Notes under the pieces: model-generated | Database searches by the model: none | Told to the model about the DNA's origin: nothing | What the model saw: the letters and a program-made list of their open reading frames with translations, nothing else | Program-made: the position numbers and the translations under genes | Source: Blastomyces gilchristii SLH14081 | Taxonomy: Eukaryota; Ascomycota; Eurotiomycetes; Onygenales; Ajellomycetaceae | Direction: 5' to 3' | DNA length: 64,000 nt | NCBI RefSeq assembly: GCF_000003855.2 | Contig: NW_003101668.1 | Location: forward strand, 248,001 to 312,000 | Shown: positions 12,896 to 24,291 of the stretch, piece after piece | How positions within the stretch are numbered: the first letter of the stretch is position 1 | How the letters are laid out: each line of letters starts with the position of its first letter

Positions 12896-13954
12896 ATGGC
12901 AGACCGGTTCCCGTCTCTAGAGGACTTCTCTGCCGGTACGATTATAACCTCTATCCATGCTTCCCAGAAGCCCTTTCTGACTTGCATTGTTGAAACTAAA
13001 AAAAAAAAAAAACAATCGGTCAAACAGAACCCACAGGCACCCAAGGCAGCCCGAGAGGAACCGCTACTGAGGGCGAAGACTTCCTAACGCGCGAACGTGC
13101 TCTCCTGGGCGATGATGCAGACCAGTTCGCTACTCCAAATGACCAACTCCAGACCTCTGCCACGGTGGAAGACGCTACGGAAGACGATCTGCTAGGCGGT
13201 GGAGGAGGAAACGACTATCAGCCAGGCAATACTGAGGGCGGAGATATAATGGGAGGGTTCGAATCGTCGTTTCCCGCCCTAGAATCACAGAATGAGGTAC
13301 GTACTCTCCTGATGAGGGTTCAAAAAATAAATAAATGCGAGGAAAAGAAAAAGAAATTACGTTCTATGTTCTACGTTCTAATCTTATTTTCATATGCAGC
13401 AAGTTGCGCCAGGTGGGACCATCACAGGCACAAGTTCTTTCCAACCTTCATACTCCACATACAAACAGCCAGAAGAAGAGCCAGAAGCAGTCCGGTAAGT
13501 CCCCTCCAATCAACCAATCAATCAAACAATCACGGCAACAAGAACGACATCATCAGCATCAGCATCGTCTAACCCTCCCTCTCCCCTCCCCCCCCACCAC
13601 AGCGAATGGCGCCAAAAACGCGACGAAGAACTCACCCGCCGCGCCGCCATCTCCGCCGAGCGCAAAGCAGCCACCATCTCCAAAGCCCAACAGGACATCG
13701 ACGACTACTATGAGTCCTACAACAAGCGCACAGACCGCGCCAAGGAGCGCACGCGCAAGGAGGCCGACGAGTTCCTGGAGAACCGCGAGGATACGGCCGC
13801 GGGCGGAACCAGCTGGGAGCGCATTGCCAAGTTGGTGGATGTTAGTGGGAAGGGGTTAAAGGGGGGTGCGAGCGGGTCTGGGAAGGAGAGGTTTCGCGAG
13901 TTGCTGCTTGAGTTGAGGAAGGATGAGGGTGCGCCGGGGGCTGCGGGGGTCTGA
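12896..13954 (+). CDS. CLC1: clathrin light chain
   Basis: The regulatory subunit of clathrin coats at the trans-Golgi, endosomes and plasma membrane. Exons 12896-12935, 13028-13296, 13400-13494 and 13603-13954 give 251 residues, the usual fungal length. The protein opens MADRFPSLEDFSA, has an acidic Gly-rich middle with ERALLGDDADQF and DIMGGFESSFPALE, and then a long charged helix from EWRQKRDEELTRR through DDYYESYNKRTDRAKERTRKEADEFL that matches the heavy-chain-binding region. It ends with a Gly-rich tail. Introns have GT/AG ends. The first contains a short A run and the last ends in a C-rich tract before CACAG. Confidence 0.93.
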
Positions 13955-14189
13955 GTGTGTTTCGCTGTTTGCGTCTTGGATGTTGGGTGTTGGGTGGGTG
14001 GGCAGGGTTTATGGGGATGCTTGTGGTGTGAGGCGGTGTTTTGGATGGACGGGGTCGCGGATGGGGTTGAGAGTGGGCATCCGTGGATGGAATAGAATGG
14101 CTGGTTTCGGCGTTGTTCATCTATACGCCGGGAAAGAAAGCGGTTCGATAATTGAAGACCATGCTTCGATTTTTGTTTCCAATAAACGG

Positions 14190-14230
<41 letters not shown>

Positions 14231-15882
14231 CAACACCACGACGCGGAGAGAGGAGAGGAGTAAAGAGGAGTTAGGAATCGGCTTCTAACCCACATCGATT
14301 CTCCGTCAAACGAACCCATCTATAAACGCATCCCATGCCATCATCCATCCACTCCGACACCCTATCCCGCATCATCATCATCATCATCATCCATCGTCAT
14401 CATCAGCCCACTTTCCTCTAGGCACCCACTCCCTCTTGCCCCCTCCAGCGTTCTATTCTATTTTCCACCTCTGTCATCCCTAATGATCTCCTCAATTTCC
14501 TTTCTCTTTCTTCAGTAGCCCCGCCTTTTTGGTCTGTTATTTAGTTCCTTCTTCTTTTTTATTCAGTTAAAGATAGCTAGTTTCCTTTCTCTGCGAATTC
14601 CAGAATTTATTTTCTTTTTTACTTCCCTTGTCTTGCGTGTAGAATCTATTAATTGACGCGCAATGTTCAGAGAAGGGAAACAGAAAAAAGCCGTAAGACC
14701 GGGGTTACTAGGGGAGGCAAATTGGCGCCCGCAAGGAGTGTAAATATACAAAGAAAAAGAGAGAGAAAAATCCTGTACAAGAGTTTAAGCGTTGAGTCAT
14801 GTCATTGTGTGCATTAAGTTATCAATATATATGTATATATAGAGAGTGAGGTAGTATGTAGTTTCCCCAAGATGCAAATACAAAAAGAACTCCATAATCT
14901 ATAACAGTAGCGGAAAAGAAAAAGAAAAAGAACAAGAAGGAAAATGACAGAAGCAAAAGAGAAAAGAAAAGAGAGCAAAAAGTAACAAGGGAATGAGAGA
15001 TGTGAGATTCGTATACGTATATATATGAGGTATGAAAAGGGGAAATATGCCAACGGAAGACGAAACGCAGAAAAAAGAGAAGAAAACGGATAAGAAATGA
15101 AAAAAGGAACGCAGTAAAGACCGGGAATATGACAACCCAAACCATCCAGTCCCCAGAGCGGAAAACCCTCATTCGCGGCACCTGAACCAAAAAGTCTCTC
15201 TCTCAATGGCAGAACGTAGATACCCCAAGAAGATCATCTGCCGATACCCAACACGTTCACGCGCCTTGATTGATAACCAGAGGCCCGGGGGACTCAACAT
15301 AGCCTGACACGAGACACCCAGTATCTTTAGCTGCTTTGTATTGGTCTGGGCTGACTCGACGGGGAGGCTGGAAAACCCTGAAAAATATCACTGGAAAAGT
15401 CTCGACCGACAGGACAACACTGCTGTGAAACCATGAGTTCCAAGGATGAATATATAAATAAATTCGTAAATATAAATATGAAAACCTAGGGGGTTTCAAT
15501 ATTTGGCTTGGGGGGAGGGGGTTGGTTTTAAAAGTAGCGGTTGAACGAGGAAAGTGGTGGGGGGTAATATATGTAATATTCCAGGTCCCCTCTTGTCGGC
15601 TTTCCCGCATGCTATGTTATGCACAAATAAAAATAAAAATTGCATCAGATCATTTATTTTCCAAAAGATGCACACCGATAAGGATGCTCCTCGGAAGGAA
15701 TGGGTGGACAATTTTGTCGTAAGATAGGTGTGGTGGTTGCTTGTATAGGCATCCTTGCATATGCGACTGGAGATAGAAAATATATGTAAAAAAATAAATA
15801 AAAACGAATAAAACGTATGAGACGACAAGAGAAGATGCGGGAGATAGAGGAAAAGAGGGGAAAAAAAGAAACGGTTGTCTTG
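13955..15882. other. convergent intergenic region, low complexity
   Basis: 1.9 kb between clathrin light chain (+) and an acyltransferase gene (-). It holds a 36-nt A run (14194-14229), a CAT microsatellite (~14370-14406), and long purine-rich stretches at about 14755-15150. The open frames here are A/G-rich or T/C-rich low complexity with no domain signature. No gene is supported. Confidence 0.5.
14194..14229. repeat. poly(A) tract, 36 nt
   Basis: An uninterrupted A homopolymer about 240 bp after the clathrin light chain stop codon, a few bases beyond an AATAAA hexamer at about 14181. Confidence 0.95.
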
Positions 15883-17481
15883 TTACGCCACCACGGCAGT
15901 CAGAGGGACAGGTTTCTCAGCCTGCGGTTGCTCCTCCTCCCTAAACATTAAGCGCTTCAACAGGTCAACTGTCTTGGCGCACAATGGATCTACGTATAGA
16001 GTCCACAGGTACGCAACCGTGTACAAGACGGCGTAGAAGATCGGGAGAATGAATACAAACACCAGTCCGCCCGGTTTGGGCAGCTGAATGAGGTTGCCCT
16101 GCGCATCTGTCTTTGGGGTCGTGGCTGCGGTACGCCAGTAAGCCATCCAGACGAGGATGGTGCGCATGAGCGAGTTGTGGAGTAGGTAGACGGGGAAGGA
16201 GACACGGCCGAGGAAATTGAAGACGGGGTTCGTGAGGACTCTTTGCGCATTGCGGGAGAAGAAGATTCCAACCATAAGGATTGAGGTGCCGACGGAGACC
16301 CAGTAGCGGGATAGGTCGGTGTTGGCGGGGACGACTAGCTCCATTGACTCCTTCATTGTTCGTGACCAGTAGGCCCAGTGTGCATTGTGTTGTGGATAGC
16401 TCCATACAAACAGACCCACGAGGATGATGAGCGAGGGGACGGGTTTGGGAAGTAAGGAAGTAGCCCGAGAGCCAAGGTCCACCTGGAGCTGTGCAAGCGC
16501 GAGGCCTGCGAAGATGTTTATTCCAACGATATCTGGATTTGGGGAAAAGTTTGTTAATTTGGAGTTTGAGGGAATAGAGTTGAGAGTTTTACCGTGAGCG
16601 TTAACTAGTAGAAAGGGGCAAAAAAAAAGGGATGCTTACAATCTCCAGTAGACCAACACCAGACGTAAAGGAATCCGGTGACAAGGCGCCAATACCGTGT
16701 CTGGAGAAGCATCATGGCCAATAGCGCCAAATATACCCGGAACGAACCTTGCAAGAAATATACAAGTGTCCAGTGAGTGCCATCATATTCACCTGGGCCG
16801 GTATGCCAAAATAGAGTCAAAGCACGGAAGAGTTTGATCAGAGCCTCTCCCCAAGACGCATCTGGACCATGGGCTTGTAGGCGGATCCAGCCCGCATCAA
16901 CCCGAGAGGCCATATGAAAAGCACCAAGTTGCGCCAGGAGCCAAGCAATACAGACAGCAATGGAGGTGGGCAGCACTAGGCGGCCCGAGCGAGTGAAGGT
17001 GCTCCTTGCCAGATTGACGAGGGCGACGGAGGTGTTGTTGGCGCGGGCATTTTTGACGGGGTTGAGTGAGTTGACGAAGCCGGTGATGATGAAGAAGATA
17101 GCCACGGCGCCACGGCCGCCCACGACGAGCCTGAAGAAGGGGAGTTGGAATAACAAAGGGCCCTCACCCTCTCTAATGGTGGGATTGTGTAGATACGGAA
17201 CGAAGGCGGTGCAGATGTGGCCGGTAACGACGATGAAGGAGGCAACACCACGGAGGCCCTGGAGAGCGGTAAGGCAGCGTACATTATTAGACGGGGCAGT
17301 CCACACACACACAAAGATTATCAAGAGAGATAGTTTTTAAACAGATATCCATATTAGCATGAAAACCACGTACATCAACCCAATTGTCCTCCCTCTTTCT
17401 CTGGGAGGACGCCGGGGGCGTGGCTTTGCTGGGGAGGATCGACCTCAGGGAAGCGAAGGGAAAGGAGATACGGGCAAACAT
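15883..17481 (-). CDS. acyltransferase-3 family membrane protein (copy A)
   Basis: A multi-pass membrane O-acyltransferase-like protein (Acyl_transf_3, OafA/YrhL type). Members move acetyl or other acyl groups onto sugars or secondary metabolites; the substrate here is unknown. Minus-strand exons 17374-17481, 16640-17258 and 15883-16532 sum to 1377 nt, or 458 residues. The first junction joins NWVD to GLRGVASFIVVTGH, restoring the family (V/L)DGLRG motif and the following histidine, which strongly supports the splice. Further marks are LLFQLPFFRLV, IFFIITGFV, HWTLVYFLQGSF in the middle and NFLGRVSFPVYLLHNSLMR near the end, with about ten hydrophobic segments. The start at 17481 is the only ATG in this frame. 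It is a paralogue of the gene at 22645-24042, in the same orientation. Confidence 0.87.
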
Positions 17482-17737
17482 CGTGGAGGAGGAGAGGAAG
17501 ACGACTATAATAATAATAATAATATCATGGGAAAAGCAACGCAAGAGGTAATCTCTTTCCCGAGTCCATTAATCGTAGATTATATTTATCTTCCAAGGGT
17601 TGTTTTCGGAGTATTCAGATCCTGATGTAAGGGGTCCCGCGAGGGTTCAAGAGAAAGAGGGGAAAGAGGATTGCACCAGCAAGACGCAGGGCAGAGGGCG
17701 TTCAAGGAGCGAGAGTTGTTGAAGATGAAGAAAGCAA

Positions 17738-17764
17738 GACGACGACGACGACGACGACGACGAC
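17738..17764. repeat. (GAC)9 microsatellite
   Basis: Nine GAC units followed directly by an AAT repeat. Confidence 0.95.
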
Positions 17765-17983
17765 AATAATAATAATATTAAATGTAGACATTGGGACCGG
17801 ACGACCAGGGTGAGACAAGCCGAGATATAGGGCGTTTCGCAGAGCAGTCTAGCATCAGTCTAGCATCAGTCTTAGCACCAGTCTGGCAACTCACAAGCTC
17901 GGCCAATCTAAGTAGCAGAGAGCAAGCGCCCAGTCTGTGATTCCCCGGATGGCTTGAGAATATTTCGCAGCGTTAATAAGTTG

Positions 17984-18005
17984 TATACGGAGTATACTCC
18001 GTATA
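17984..18005. repeat. 22-bp perfect palindrome (TACGGAGTA/TACTCCGTA)
   Basis: TACGGAGTA (17986-17994) abuts TACTCCGTA (17995-18003) with TA on each side, making a perfect 22-bp palindrome in gene-free DNA. It is the cleanest copy of a motif scattered through the window. Confidence 0.9.
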
Positions 18006-18254
18006 TTATTTAATATTATTATTCCTGTCTGAATGTTCTTCCTGACTGACCCTCCTGCAACTCGGCCTAGGCGCCTATCTCTATTCCCTCAGAACTTCAG
18101 AATTCCTGTAAACTGTAAACTGTTTATTTACTGTTAAATTGTAATTGAGCGGGCCCCTGATCTACAGCACTAAAAGTATCAGATTGATTCTAATACACGG
18201 CTTGTTTCCCAGCGCAACTTAATCCGGCAATTATCCAGGATATCAATCACAACT

Positions 18255-18258
<4 letters not shown>

Positions 18259-18297
<39 letters not shown>
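18259..18297. repeat. poly(A) tract, 39 nt
   Basis: An uninterrupted A homopolymer in gene-free DNA. Confidence 0.95.
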
Positions 18298-18300
<3 letters not shown>

Positions 18301-20106
18301 TAAATAAACAAACACATCCAGCGAATTTTTCTGCAAATAATACCAGCACCCTTCTCTTTTATTGGCCAACGTCCATACCATACCCTCGCAAGATGCAAGA
18401 ATACATAGTGATAAATAAGTTGTCGGTGGCTGACCGAGTACCAGGGGCCCTTGTAGCCAGCATGGCAAACATCCCATGGATATTGATTTTTACATCCATG
18501 GAGAATATAAGAAATAACATATTCTAGTCCCCAAGCTGGGGAAAAATTATATATATAAAAATATAAAGATCAATCAGCTTGGAATCAGATTGAGTTGCAG
18601 AACTTGGAACAAATGGGAATATAAAACGATAAAAGGCAGAGTCCAATCTAGTTTTTCCTGAAATAGTCCTTGGTGAATCATTAACTATTATAACTTACTT
18701 TCTCTTTTCTTTTTTTATCCTTTTCCTGCCCCTTTCCTAGTCATATATTATTAAAAGAAGCTCCTCTGGTTCCCGTTCCTGCAATCCTGGTATGCTGTGT
18801 GGCCCTAACCTGAACTCTCCGCCAAAGAGATAACTATGGTAATAACGAACCTAACAGACCCCAACGGAGAATAAATCGAAAAAGAAAAAGAAAAGAAAAA
18901 AGTATGATACTTCTTGATAACTCAACAAGAACTTCCCGACTTATTATCTCGTCGGAGAGCCTTTTCGAGGGGCTCTCTTTCTTTCACCTTACATAGAAGC
19001 CGAACTTCGGCAATGTCTCGGCGGTTGCCAGGCTCAGCATATTTATTCTCGTCGCTACGGTACATGTACATGTAATGTATGTACTCCGTACATCGTCGCA
19101 ATTCTCCAGTGTTTGTTCACACTTCATTTACCCCCTATAAACTCGCTGTGGTGATATCCCACCCCTAGGAAATAACTCCCACGTCTCTTACTAAGGAGAA
19201 ACCGCATTTTGTCTTGTCCTCGCGCGGGGTTGGGTTGTTCCAAATACAATCCCGCCCCCCAAATCACGAAAGATGAACCTCTCACCCTCCAGAAGAGTCT
19301 CGTTGTACTGCGTATTTGGGGGAAGAGATAACCATACCAAACCAAACCAACGTTGAATCTTTCATTTCCACTTATTGCTGTACAGACAGAAGAAAAACAG
19401 ACACGATAAAAGACAAGCCCGGAAGTGCGGAGAAGGGAAAAAAAAAAAAAAAAAAGCCATCAGGTTCCAACACTTGGGCTATATACGAGGACTGAACTAG
19501 ATTTTTTTAGCAGGGGGAGATGGATGACTCGGATTGAGACAAATCGCCCAATTGTGGAGAACGGGACTGGAACAGGAGGCTGAGACATACATAGGCTGAC
19601 AAGTTACAACCTTCTCAAATAAACGTCTTTGGTGGTGGTGGCGGAGGAGGAGGAGGAGGAGGAGGAGGAAGGAAATGGCAAGAATAATGGTGTGTAAGTT
19701 ACTGTACGTACGTCTAGAATGTTGTTGATTCCCACACTCTCCCACACTCTCCCACTTCATATAAAATTTAATATTTAATCAATAGGCGGGGATATGAATT
19801 TGCAAGTTTTTGGCAGCGAGCTAGAGAGAGGATGTGTGGCCTGTCTGTTAGTTAACGTACATGTACTTGTACATGTACACACAATACAGTACAGTAACGT
19901 TACCTATCCATACCTGGGCGGGCTTCATTAAGCAACATAACAATTGACGAAGAGACCTAGGATATCTGAAACTGCTGAATTGCCACAGGCCAACAGGCAA
20001 CTAAATACCTTGTGGGTTGAGTTTCCTCGATCAAGCGGGGCCCGGCGTAGGCCTCTTCTAGTTAATCTCTCTATATATCTCTCTTCTCTCTATATATTAT
20101 AGAAAA

Positions 20107-20340
20107 ACCAACTTTTCCGAGTAAAATGCCCTGTAACATGACCTCACATGATATCACATGCACCCCATCAAATCCATCAATGGGATTGACCAGCCAGCTC
20201 TGCAGCCCATACAGCTCTGATATTAATCTTCATTCTTTCCTTTACAGATGTTCTCTACTGTATTTACATTCTTTATACTCTTCTCTACATTCATTACAAC
20301 CTATACATGTGGAAGGTGTAAAGCTTGCTTGATTGAAAAG
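20107..20340. repeat. diverged repeat, copy A
   Basis: This is the best-preserved of three related AT-rich copies. It contains ACATGACCTCACATGATATC, CAGCTCTGCAG, CATACAGCTCTGA and TATTTACATTCTTTATAC. The other copies lie at about 21085-21255 and 21275-21390, and the TIR element sits between copy A and the other two. Confidence 0.7.
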
Positions 20341-20363
20341 GTTGCTAGCTTGTGGGGTGTATA

Positions 20364-21007
20364 CAGAAAACTTGACCTCGCTAAGTGCGCCACTTGACCT
20401 TGTTACATAATCATGACCCTGACCTCACACAATACAGTAATAATCAGTTGATAATTGAGTTTCAATCTTCAATTCACTCATTCATTCATTCATTCACTCA
20501 GCTCATCAATCAATCAAAGCATGTATAGCTGATTCATAATCAATTAAATGAACAGACAAATTCATATAGAATATAAAGAGATGTTTTACAGAATTTTAAA
20601 ATATATTAAGATAAAAATATTTAACAATTAATTTTAAATTAATTTTGAATTGATTTTGAATTGATTCTGAATTGATTGTTAATTGATTATAATAATAAAA
20701 ATAGATTCAATCTATATATTTAAGTAATTAATAATTGATTGAAAATCAGTTGATAATTAATTTAATGTAAATTATATAAATACTTACTTTATTATTAAAT
20801 TTGAGAATAATTTCAGTATTAAATTAATTTTGAATTGATTTTGAATTAATTAAGAATTGATTATAGAATTGATGATAAATAATTGAGTGATTTCAAATTA
20901 CAAGAAAAGATGTATTGAGCGAGGTCAGATAGTGGCACGGGCCACATTTGCGAGGTCAGCTTACATAACGAGGTCAAGTGGCGCACTTAGCGAGGTCAAG
21001 TTTTCTG
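20364..21007. mobile_element. non-autonomous TIR DNA element (MITE-like)
   Basis: The ends are near-perfect inverted repeats of 42 bp: 20364-20405 starts CAGAAAACTTGACCTCGC, and 20966-21007 is its reverse complement with one mismatch. Extra copies of GAGGTCA lie just inside both ends (for example 20922 and 20951), like subterminal transposase-binding repeats. The ~560-bp interior has no open frame and is very AT-rich, with repeated AATTGATT/TTTGAATTGATT words. A target-site duplication is not obvious, although the left end is preceded by TA and the flanks share a GCTTGTGGG word (near 20348 and 21014). Ends beginning CAG recall Tc1/mariner elements, but the superfamily is not proven. Confidence 0.82.
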
Positions 21008-21084
21008 CTTCCTGGCTTGTGGGAAGTTAGTTATATGGTGGAAGGATTAGTAAGCCAGATTATGTGACCTGACAATACATGCAA

Positions 21085-21390
21085 AAAAACACTGTAATGT
21101 GATATCATATGTATTCTACCAAAAATATTTGAATGCTCTGACTCATACAGCTCAGATCAATCTTCAAATCTTCATTCTTTTTTTTCATTCTGCTTCTTTC
21201 ATATATTCTCTATAGTATTTACATTCTTTATACTTTTCTCTATATTCATTTTTGATGTCTGTGTTCATGGCATGCACTGCTAAATTCTCTATAACATGAT
21301 CTCATATGATGTCATGTGCATCTCTTTGAATTCAGATGGGATTGAACAGCTGGCCCTGCAGTCTGTATGACTCTGATTAATCTGATAATG
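21085..21390. repeat. diverged repeat, copies B and C
   Basis: Copy B (about 21085-21255) matches all of copy A, ending TATTTACATTCTTTATAC. Copy C (about 21275-21390) matches only its first half, opening ACATGATCTCATATGATGTC. Differences between A and C are almost all C/T or A/G transitions, mostly at CA/TA sites, as left by repeat-induced point mutation. Confidence 0.65.
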
Positions 21391-21409
21391 GTGATAGAGG
21401 TGATACAGA

Positions 21410-21565
21410 GTGGAAGAGAGTGGTAGGGGGAGAGAGTGATAGAGGCAGTAGAGAGGGTAGAGGGTGGAAGGGGTGGAAGGGGTGGTAGAGGGGGGGGTAG
21501 AGGGGGGGGTATAGAGAGTGGAAGGGGGTGGAAGGGGGGAGGGTGGAAGTGGTAGAGGGGGCTGC
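21410..21565 (+). repeat. G-rich purine minisatellite, quadruplex-prone
   Basis: Repeated GGGTGGAAG/GGTAGAGG units with many G runs of three to eight on the plus strand. The minus-strand open frames here are proline/leucine low complexity and not genes. Confidence 0.8.
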
Positions 21566-22644
21566 GCAAGCACCAAAGCCAGCGTAAGCGAGCATTTGAT
21601 GCTTGTTAGTATTGATTAGTTATTGGTAATATAGTAGTTAGAAGAATTCTAGTAATTTAACCGACACAGCTTTCGTTCTCGCCGAAGACTCTTCCATCCA
21701 GATAAACTCAGAGGCAGTTTTGAAAGGTTTCAGCAGGCGCTGTTGGGCGGCCATATATGTAATGTACAAGTACAGTACATCATCCTTGTGTGTGTGTGTT
21801 TCTGTGTTTCTGTGTCTCACAGCATCAGACCCATACCTACTACTGCGTCGCGTATTCGGGGACCCGCCAGGTTTCCATCCTACACATTTATTTCCCTCCC
21901 CCCTTTGTCCCGACTTCAATTCCAATCAGCTCGTTGAATTAGATGTGTCACACGGCATGGCATGGTATGGGCGCATGGTGCCTGGGGATGACCGTTGAGC
22001 AGAATACGGAGGGTACATATACATACATCGAGAAACGTATGAGAAACACAGTCACGGGTTAACGTACGACTTTAAGATCTGGCAATGGCAACAGGACATA
22101 TATGATATGGCCGCCGTATGGGACGGGTACGGGCTATAGGTTAAAAAGGAGAGCTCATGATATCTAGATGATTTTTTGTGGTATACTCATAATAGTATTT
22201 GGGTTCTGGTAGGTTTGAGGGTATATAGCGAGATGAGCGGAAAAGTGAATATGCTGGATGATGGCCCACGGTGTAGAATTTGTGTGCAGAGTGGGAAATA
22301 TAAACTAGAACGTGAAATGTGCCAAAATATATGTAAACATTCATATAGACATATGCATATATATTGATGTGGGTATGTGATGGAAGTCCACGGCGTTGGT
22401 ATATAAAAAACTCTAGATATACAAATATATGAATTCTAAATATGGAGTTATGCGCCTCTCCAAGCAAAGGCAAAGCAAGAACCGCAAAGCAACATAAAGG
22501 AAAGAAAGGGCGAAATCATACAGATACTCGAAAGAAAAAGAGATAATCCAAAATCTCAATATATCATCATATCGATATGGACACAAGAAGCGCTCACGCA
22601 GTGAGTTAGGAACAAAAGAAAAGGGAAAGTCATGCTTCCAACAC
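21566..22644. other. gene-free 3' flank of acyltransferase B
   Basis: About 1.1 kb without a supportable gene. There are TG repeats near 21790-21815, TACGGAGG near 22005, and ATA/TAT-rich sequence at 22180-22440. Part of it is probably the 3' UTR of the downstream minus-strand gene. Confidence 0.4.
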
Positions 22645-24042
22645 TCACGTCGACGAACATTTCACATCCAGCCACTTCGTAAACACAGCAGACGGCTCTT
22701 CCACATGCCTCTGAAACACCTCCGCAACCCAAAACGAGAGCACCACCGTCGCTGTCCCTCCAATAGCAAATGTCAACCCGTACTGAAACGGCGTCTGGTA
22801 TCCAAAAACCATATACAGCCATGGCATGAGCGGGTACAGGAGGAATTTCAGCACGATGGTGTGTGTCAGGTAGAGCGAGAAGGAGATGTTGCCGAGGTAG
22901 AGAAAGATGGGCCTGATGAAAAACCGCTGGACAGACGGGAGGCCCGTAATAGCCCAAATGAGCATGACGGTACCGACGGAGTCCCAGAAGCGGAAGAAGG
23001 CGGTGTAGGTGCGTGGAGAGGTCCATTCGAGCACGGCGAACGTCCATGCGTTCCAGATATCGGCGGCGGGGACGCTGAGGACCCAGAGGGCCAGGACCAT
23101 GATGCTGACCATGAACCAGGGCGGCGGGGTATAGCGGGCGATTTTAGAGTTGAATTTTGTGTCTGTGGTTTCGACCTTGGGGAGCGGGGCTTCTGCCGCC
23201 TCTTCTTTGATGATGTCTAGTTCGGCGAGGAAGGAACCGGCGAGGAAGAGGAAGACGTCCCATTTCTCGAAGGTGAGGAAGTAGAGGGAGAGGATGCCGT
23301 TGAAGGTCAGACGGGTTTTGCCGGAGCATCGCGCGAGAGCTGCGTGGACGAGGAAAAGGACCATTGAGCAGCGGAATTCGACGGGGATAGTCCATAGTTG
23401 GTAGGCGTAGGGGGAGTTTTGGCTCAAGTTTTCCCAGTCAAAGGGCCAGAAGAGGGGCGGGATGGTCTTGCACCAGAGCCAGAACTGGCGGAGAAAAGTC
23501 GATTCCTGGGGGGCCATGTCGAAGGTGCGGTGTGGCATGGTGTCATCGCCGAACTTGGCGACGGCGGGGAAAAGATTAAAACTCACCATAAACATGGGGA
23601 CAAACGTGGCGATTATGGAGGGGATATATAATCGGAACAAACGGCGGAAGATCTTGGAGCTCAAGTCCAGCTGTAAGGGGGCCCAGGATTGGCTTCTGCA
23701 TTTTCTGATTGTGCTAATTGATAGCACGTAGCCTGATATGAAGAAAAAGATGGTCGGCTGTCCGGTATAGAGGAGTCTGAAGAAGGGCAATTGGAAGATC
23801 GAATCGCGGCCTTCCGACCCATTGTAGGCATATGAGGAGTTCGGGAAGAACCCTAAAACCATATGCAGCACCACCACGCCGAGCGCAGCCAGGCCACGGA
23901 TGCCATCTAAATATGCGGTTTTTCCGACCGGCCTCGACTGTTTCCTTGATCTGGGATCGAATCTGTTCTGAACGATGGTTGGAAGGAGAGAGAAAGCGCC
24001 GGAGGTGAACCCCCTTTGGCGGGGTGGTTGGAGGACTACCAT
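22645..24042 (-). CDS. acyltransferase-3 family membrane protein (copy B)
   Basis: A single exon of 465 residues in the Acyl_transf_3 family, predicted to acylate an unidentified sugar or metabolite at a membrane. Motifs in order: YLDGIRGLAALGVVVLHMVLGF near residue 45 (with the family's conserved H), SIFQLPFFRLL, IFFFISGYVLS, LWTIPVEFRCSMVLFLVHA in the middle, and IFLYLGNISFSLYLTHTIV near the end. About ten hydrophobic spans are visible. It resembles copy A most in the N-terminal block (FQLPFFRL, then IFF.I(S/T)G). Unlike copy A it has no introns. The ATG at 24042 is chosen because it starts a basic leader before the conserved core. It is divergent from the GT71 gene at 25432. Confidence 0.88.
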   Translation of the reverse strand: MVVLQPPRQRGFTSGAFSLLPTIVQNRFDPRSRKQSRPVGKTAYLDGIRGLAALGVVVLHMVLGFFPNSSYAYNGSEGRDSIFQLPFFRLLYTGQPTIFFFISGYVLSISTIRKCRSQSWAPLQLDLSSKIFRRLFRLYIPSIIATFVPMFMVSFNLFPAVAKFGDDTMPHRTFDMAPQESTFLRQFWLWCKTIPPLFWPFDWENLSQNSPYAYQLWTIPVEFRCSMVLFLVHAALARCSGKTRLTFNGILSLYFLTFEKWDVFLFLAGSFLAELDIIKEEAAEAPLPKVETTDTKFNSKIARYTPPPWFMVSIMVLALWVLSVPAADIWNAWTFAVLEWTSPRTYTAFFRFWDSVGTVMLIWAITGLPSVQRFFIRPIFLYLGNISFSLYLTHTIVLKFLLYPLMPWLYMVFGYQTPFQYGLTFAIGGTATVVLSFWVAEVFQRHVEEPSAVFTKWLDVKCSST

Positions 24043-24260
24043 ATCTCTCTGGTCGTTGAAGGGTTAGGAGGACAACCGTGAGCGAGCGAGTGTAAATTAA
24101 ATTGCGGATAAGAAGCCAGACAGCGCTTCTTCCAAAGAATGAGACGAAGAAATATATGAATAAGAAATCATTGGGAAATAAAGTAGAATATAAAAATAAT
24201 TGCAAGATGAAGGCTGTGAGGCCCTCAGAAAGCGTAGAAAGAGAGAAAGAGAAAAAGAAT

Positions 24261-24291
<31 letters not shown>

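Larger units (their letters stand above)
17482..20106. other. gene-free repeat-bearing region
   Basis: No gene is supported. It contains a GAC repeat at 17738-17764, a 22-bp perfect palindrome at 17984-18005, a 39-nt A run at 18259-18297, TACTCCGTA at 19082-19090, a GGT/GGA repeat at about 19631-19669, and TGTACATGTACA at 19868-19879. The upstream part presumably includes the promoter of copy A. Confidence 0.5.

Noticed and set aside
14814..15206. Overlapping minus-strand open frames of up to 130 codons
   Set aside because: They translate A/G-rich low-complexity DNA into Phe/Leu/Ser runs with no domain and sit between convergent genes.
17482..17544. N-terminal extension of acyltransferase A with an isoleucine run
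   Set aside because: It would start at TTG and translate an ATT microsatellite. The ATG at 17481 gives a normal N terminus.
20355..21016. TA target-site duplication for the TIR element
   Set aside because: TA precedes the left end but CT follows the right end, so a duplication is not supported.
21289..21595. Three overlapping minus-strand open frames, Pro/Leu/Ser-rich
   Set aside because: These are artefacts of the G-rich minisatellite on the plus strand.
22705..23220. 171-codon plus-strand frame
   Set aside because: It is antisense to acyltransferase B, which has clear family motifs. The antisense frame is a high-GC shadow.
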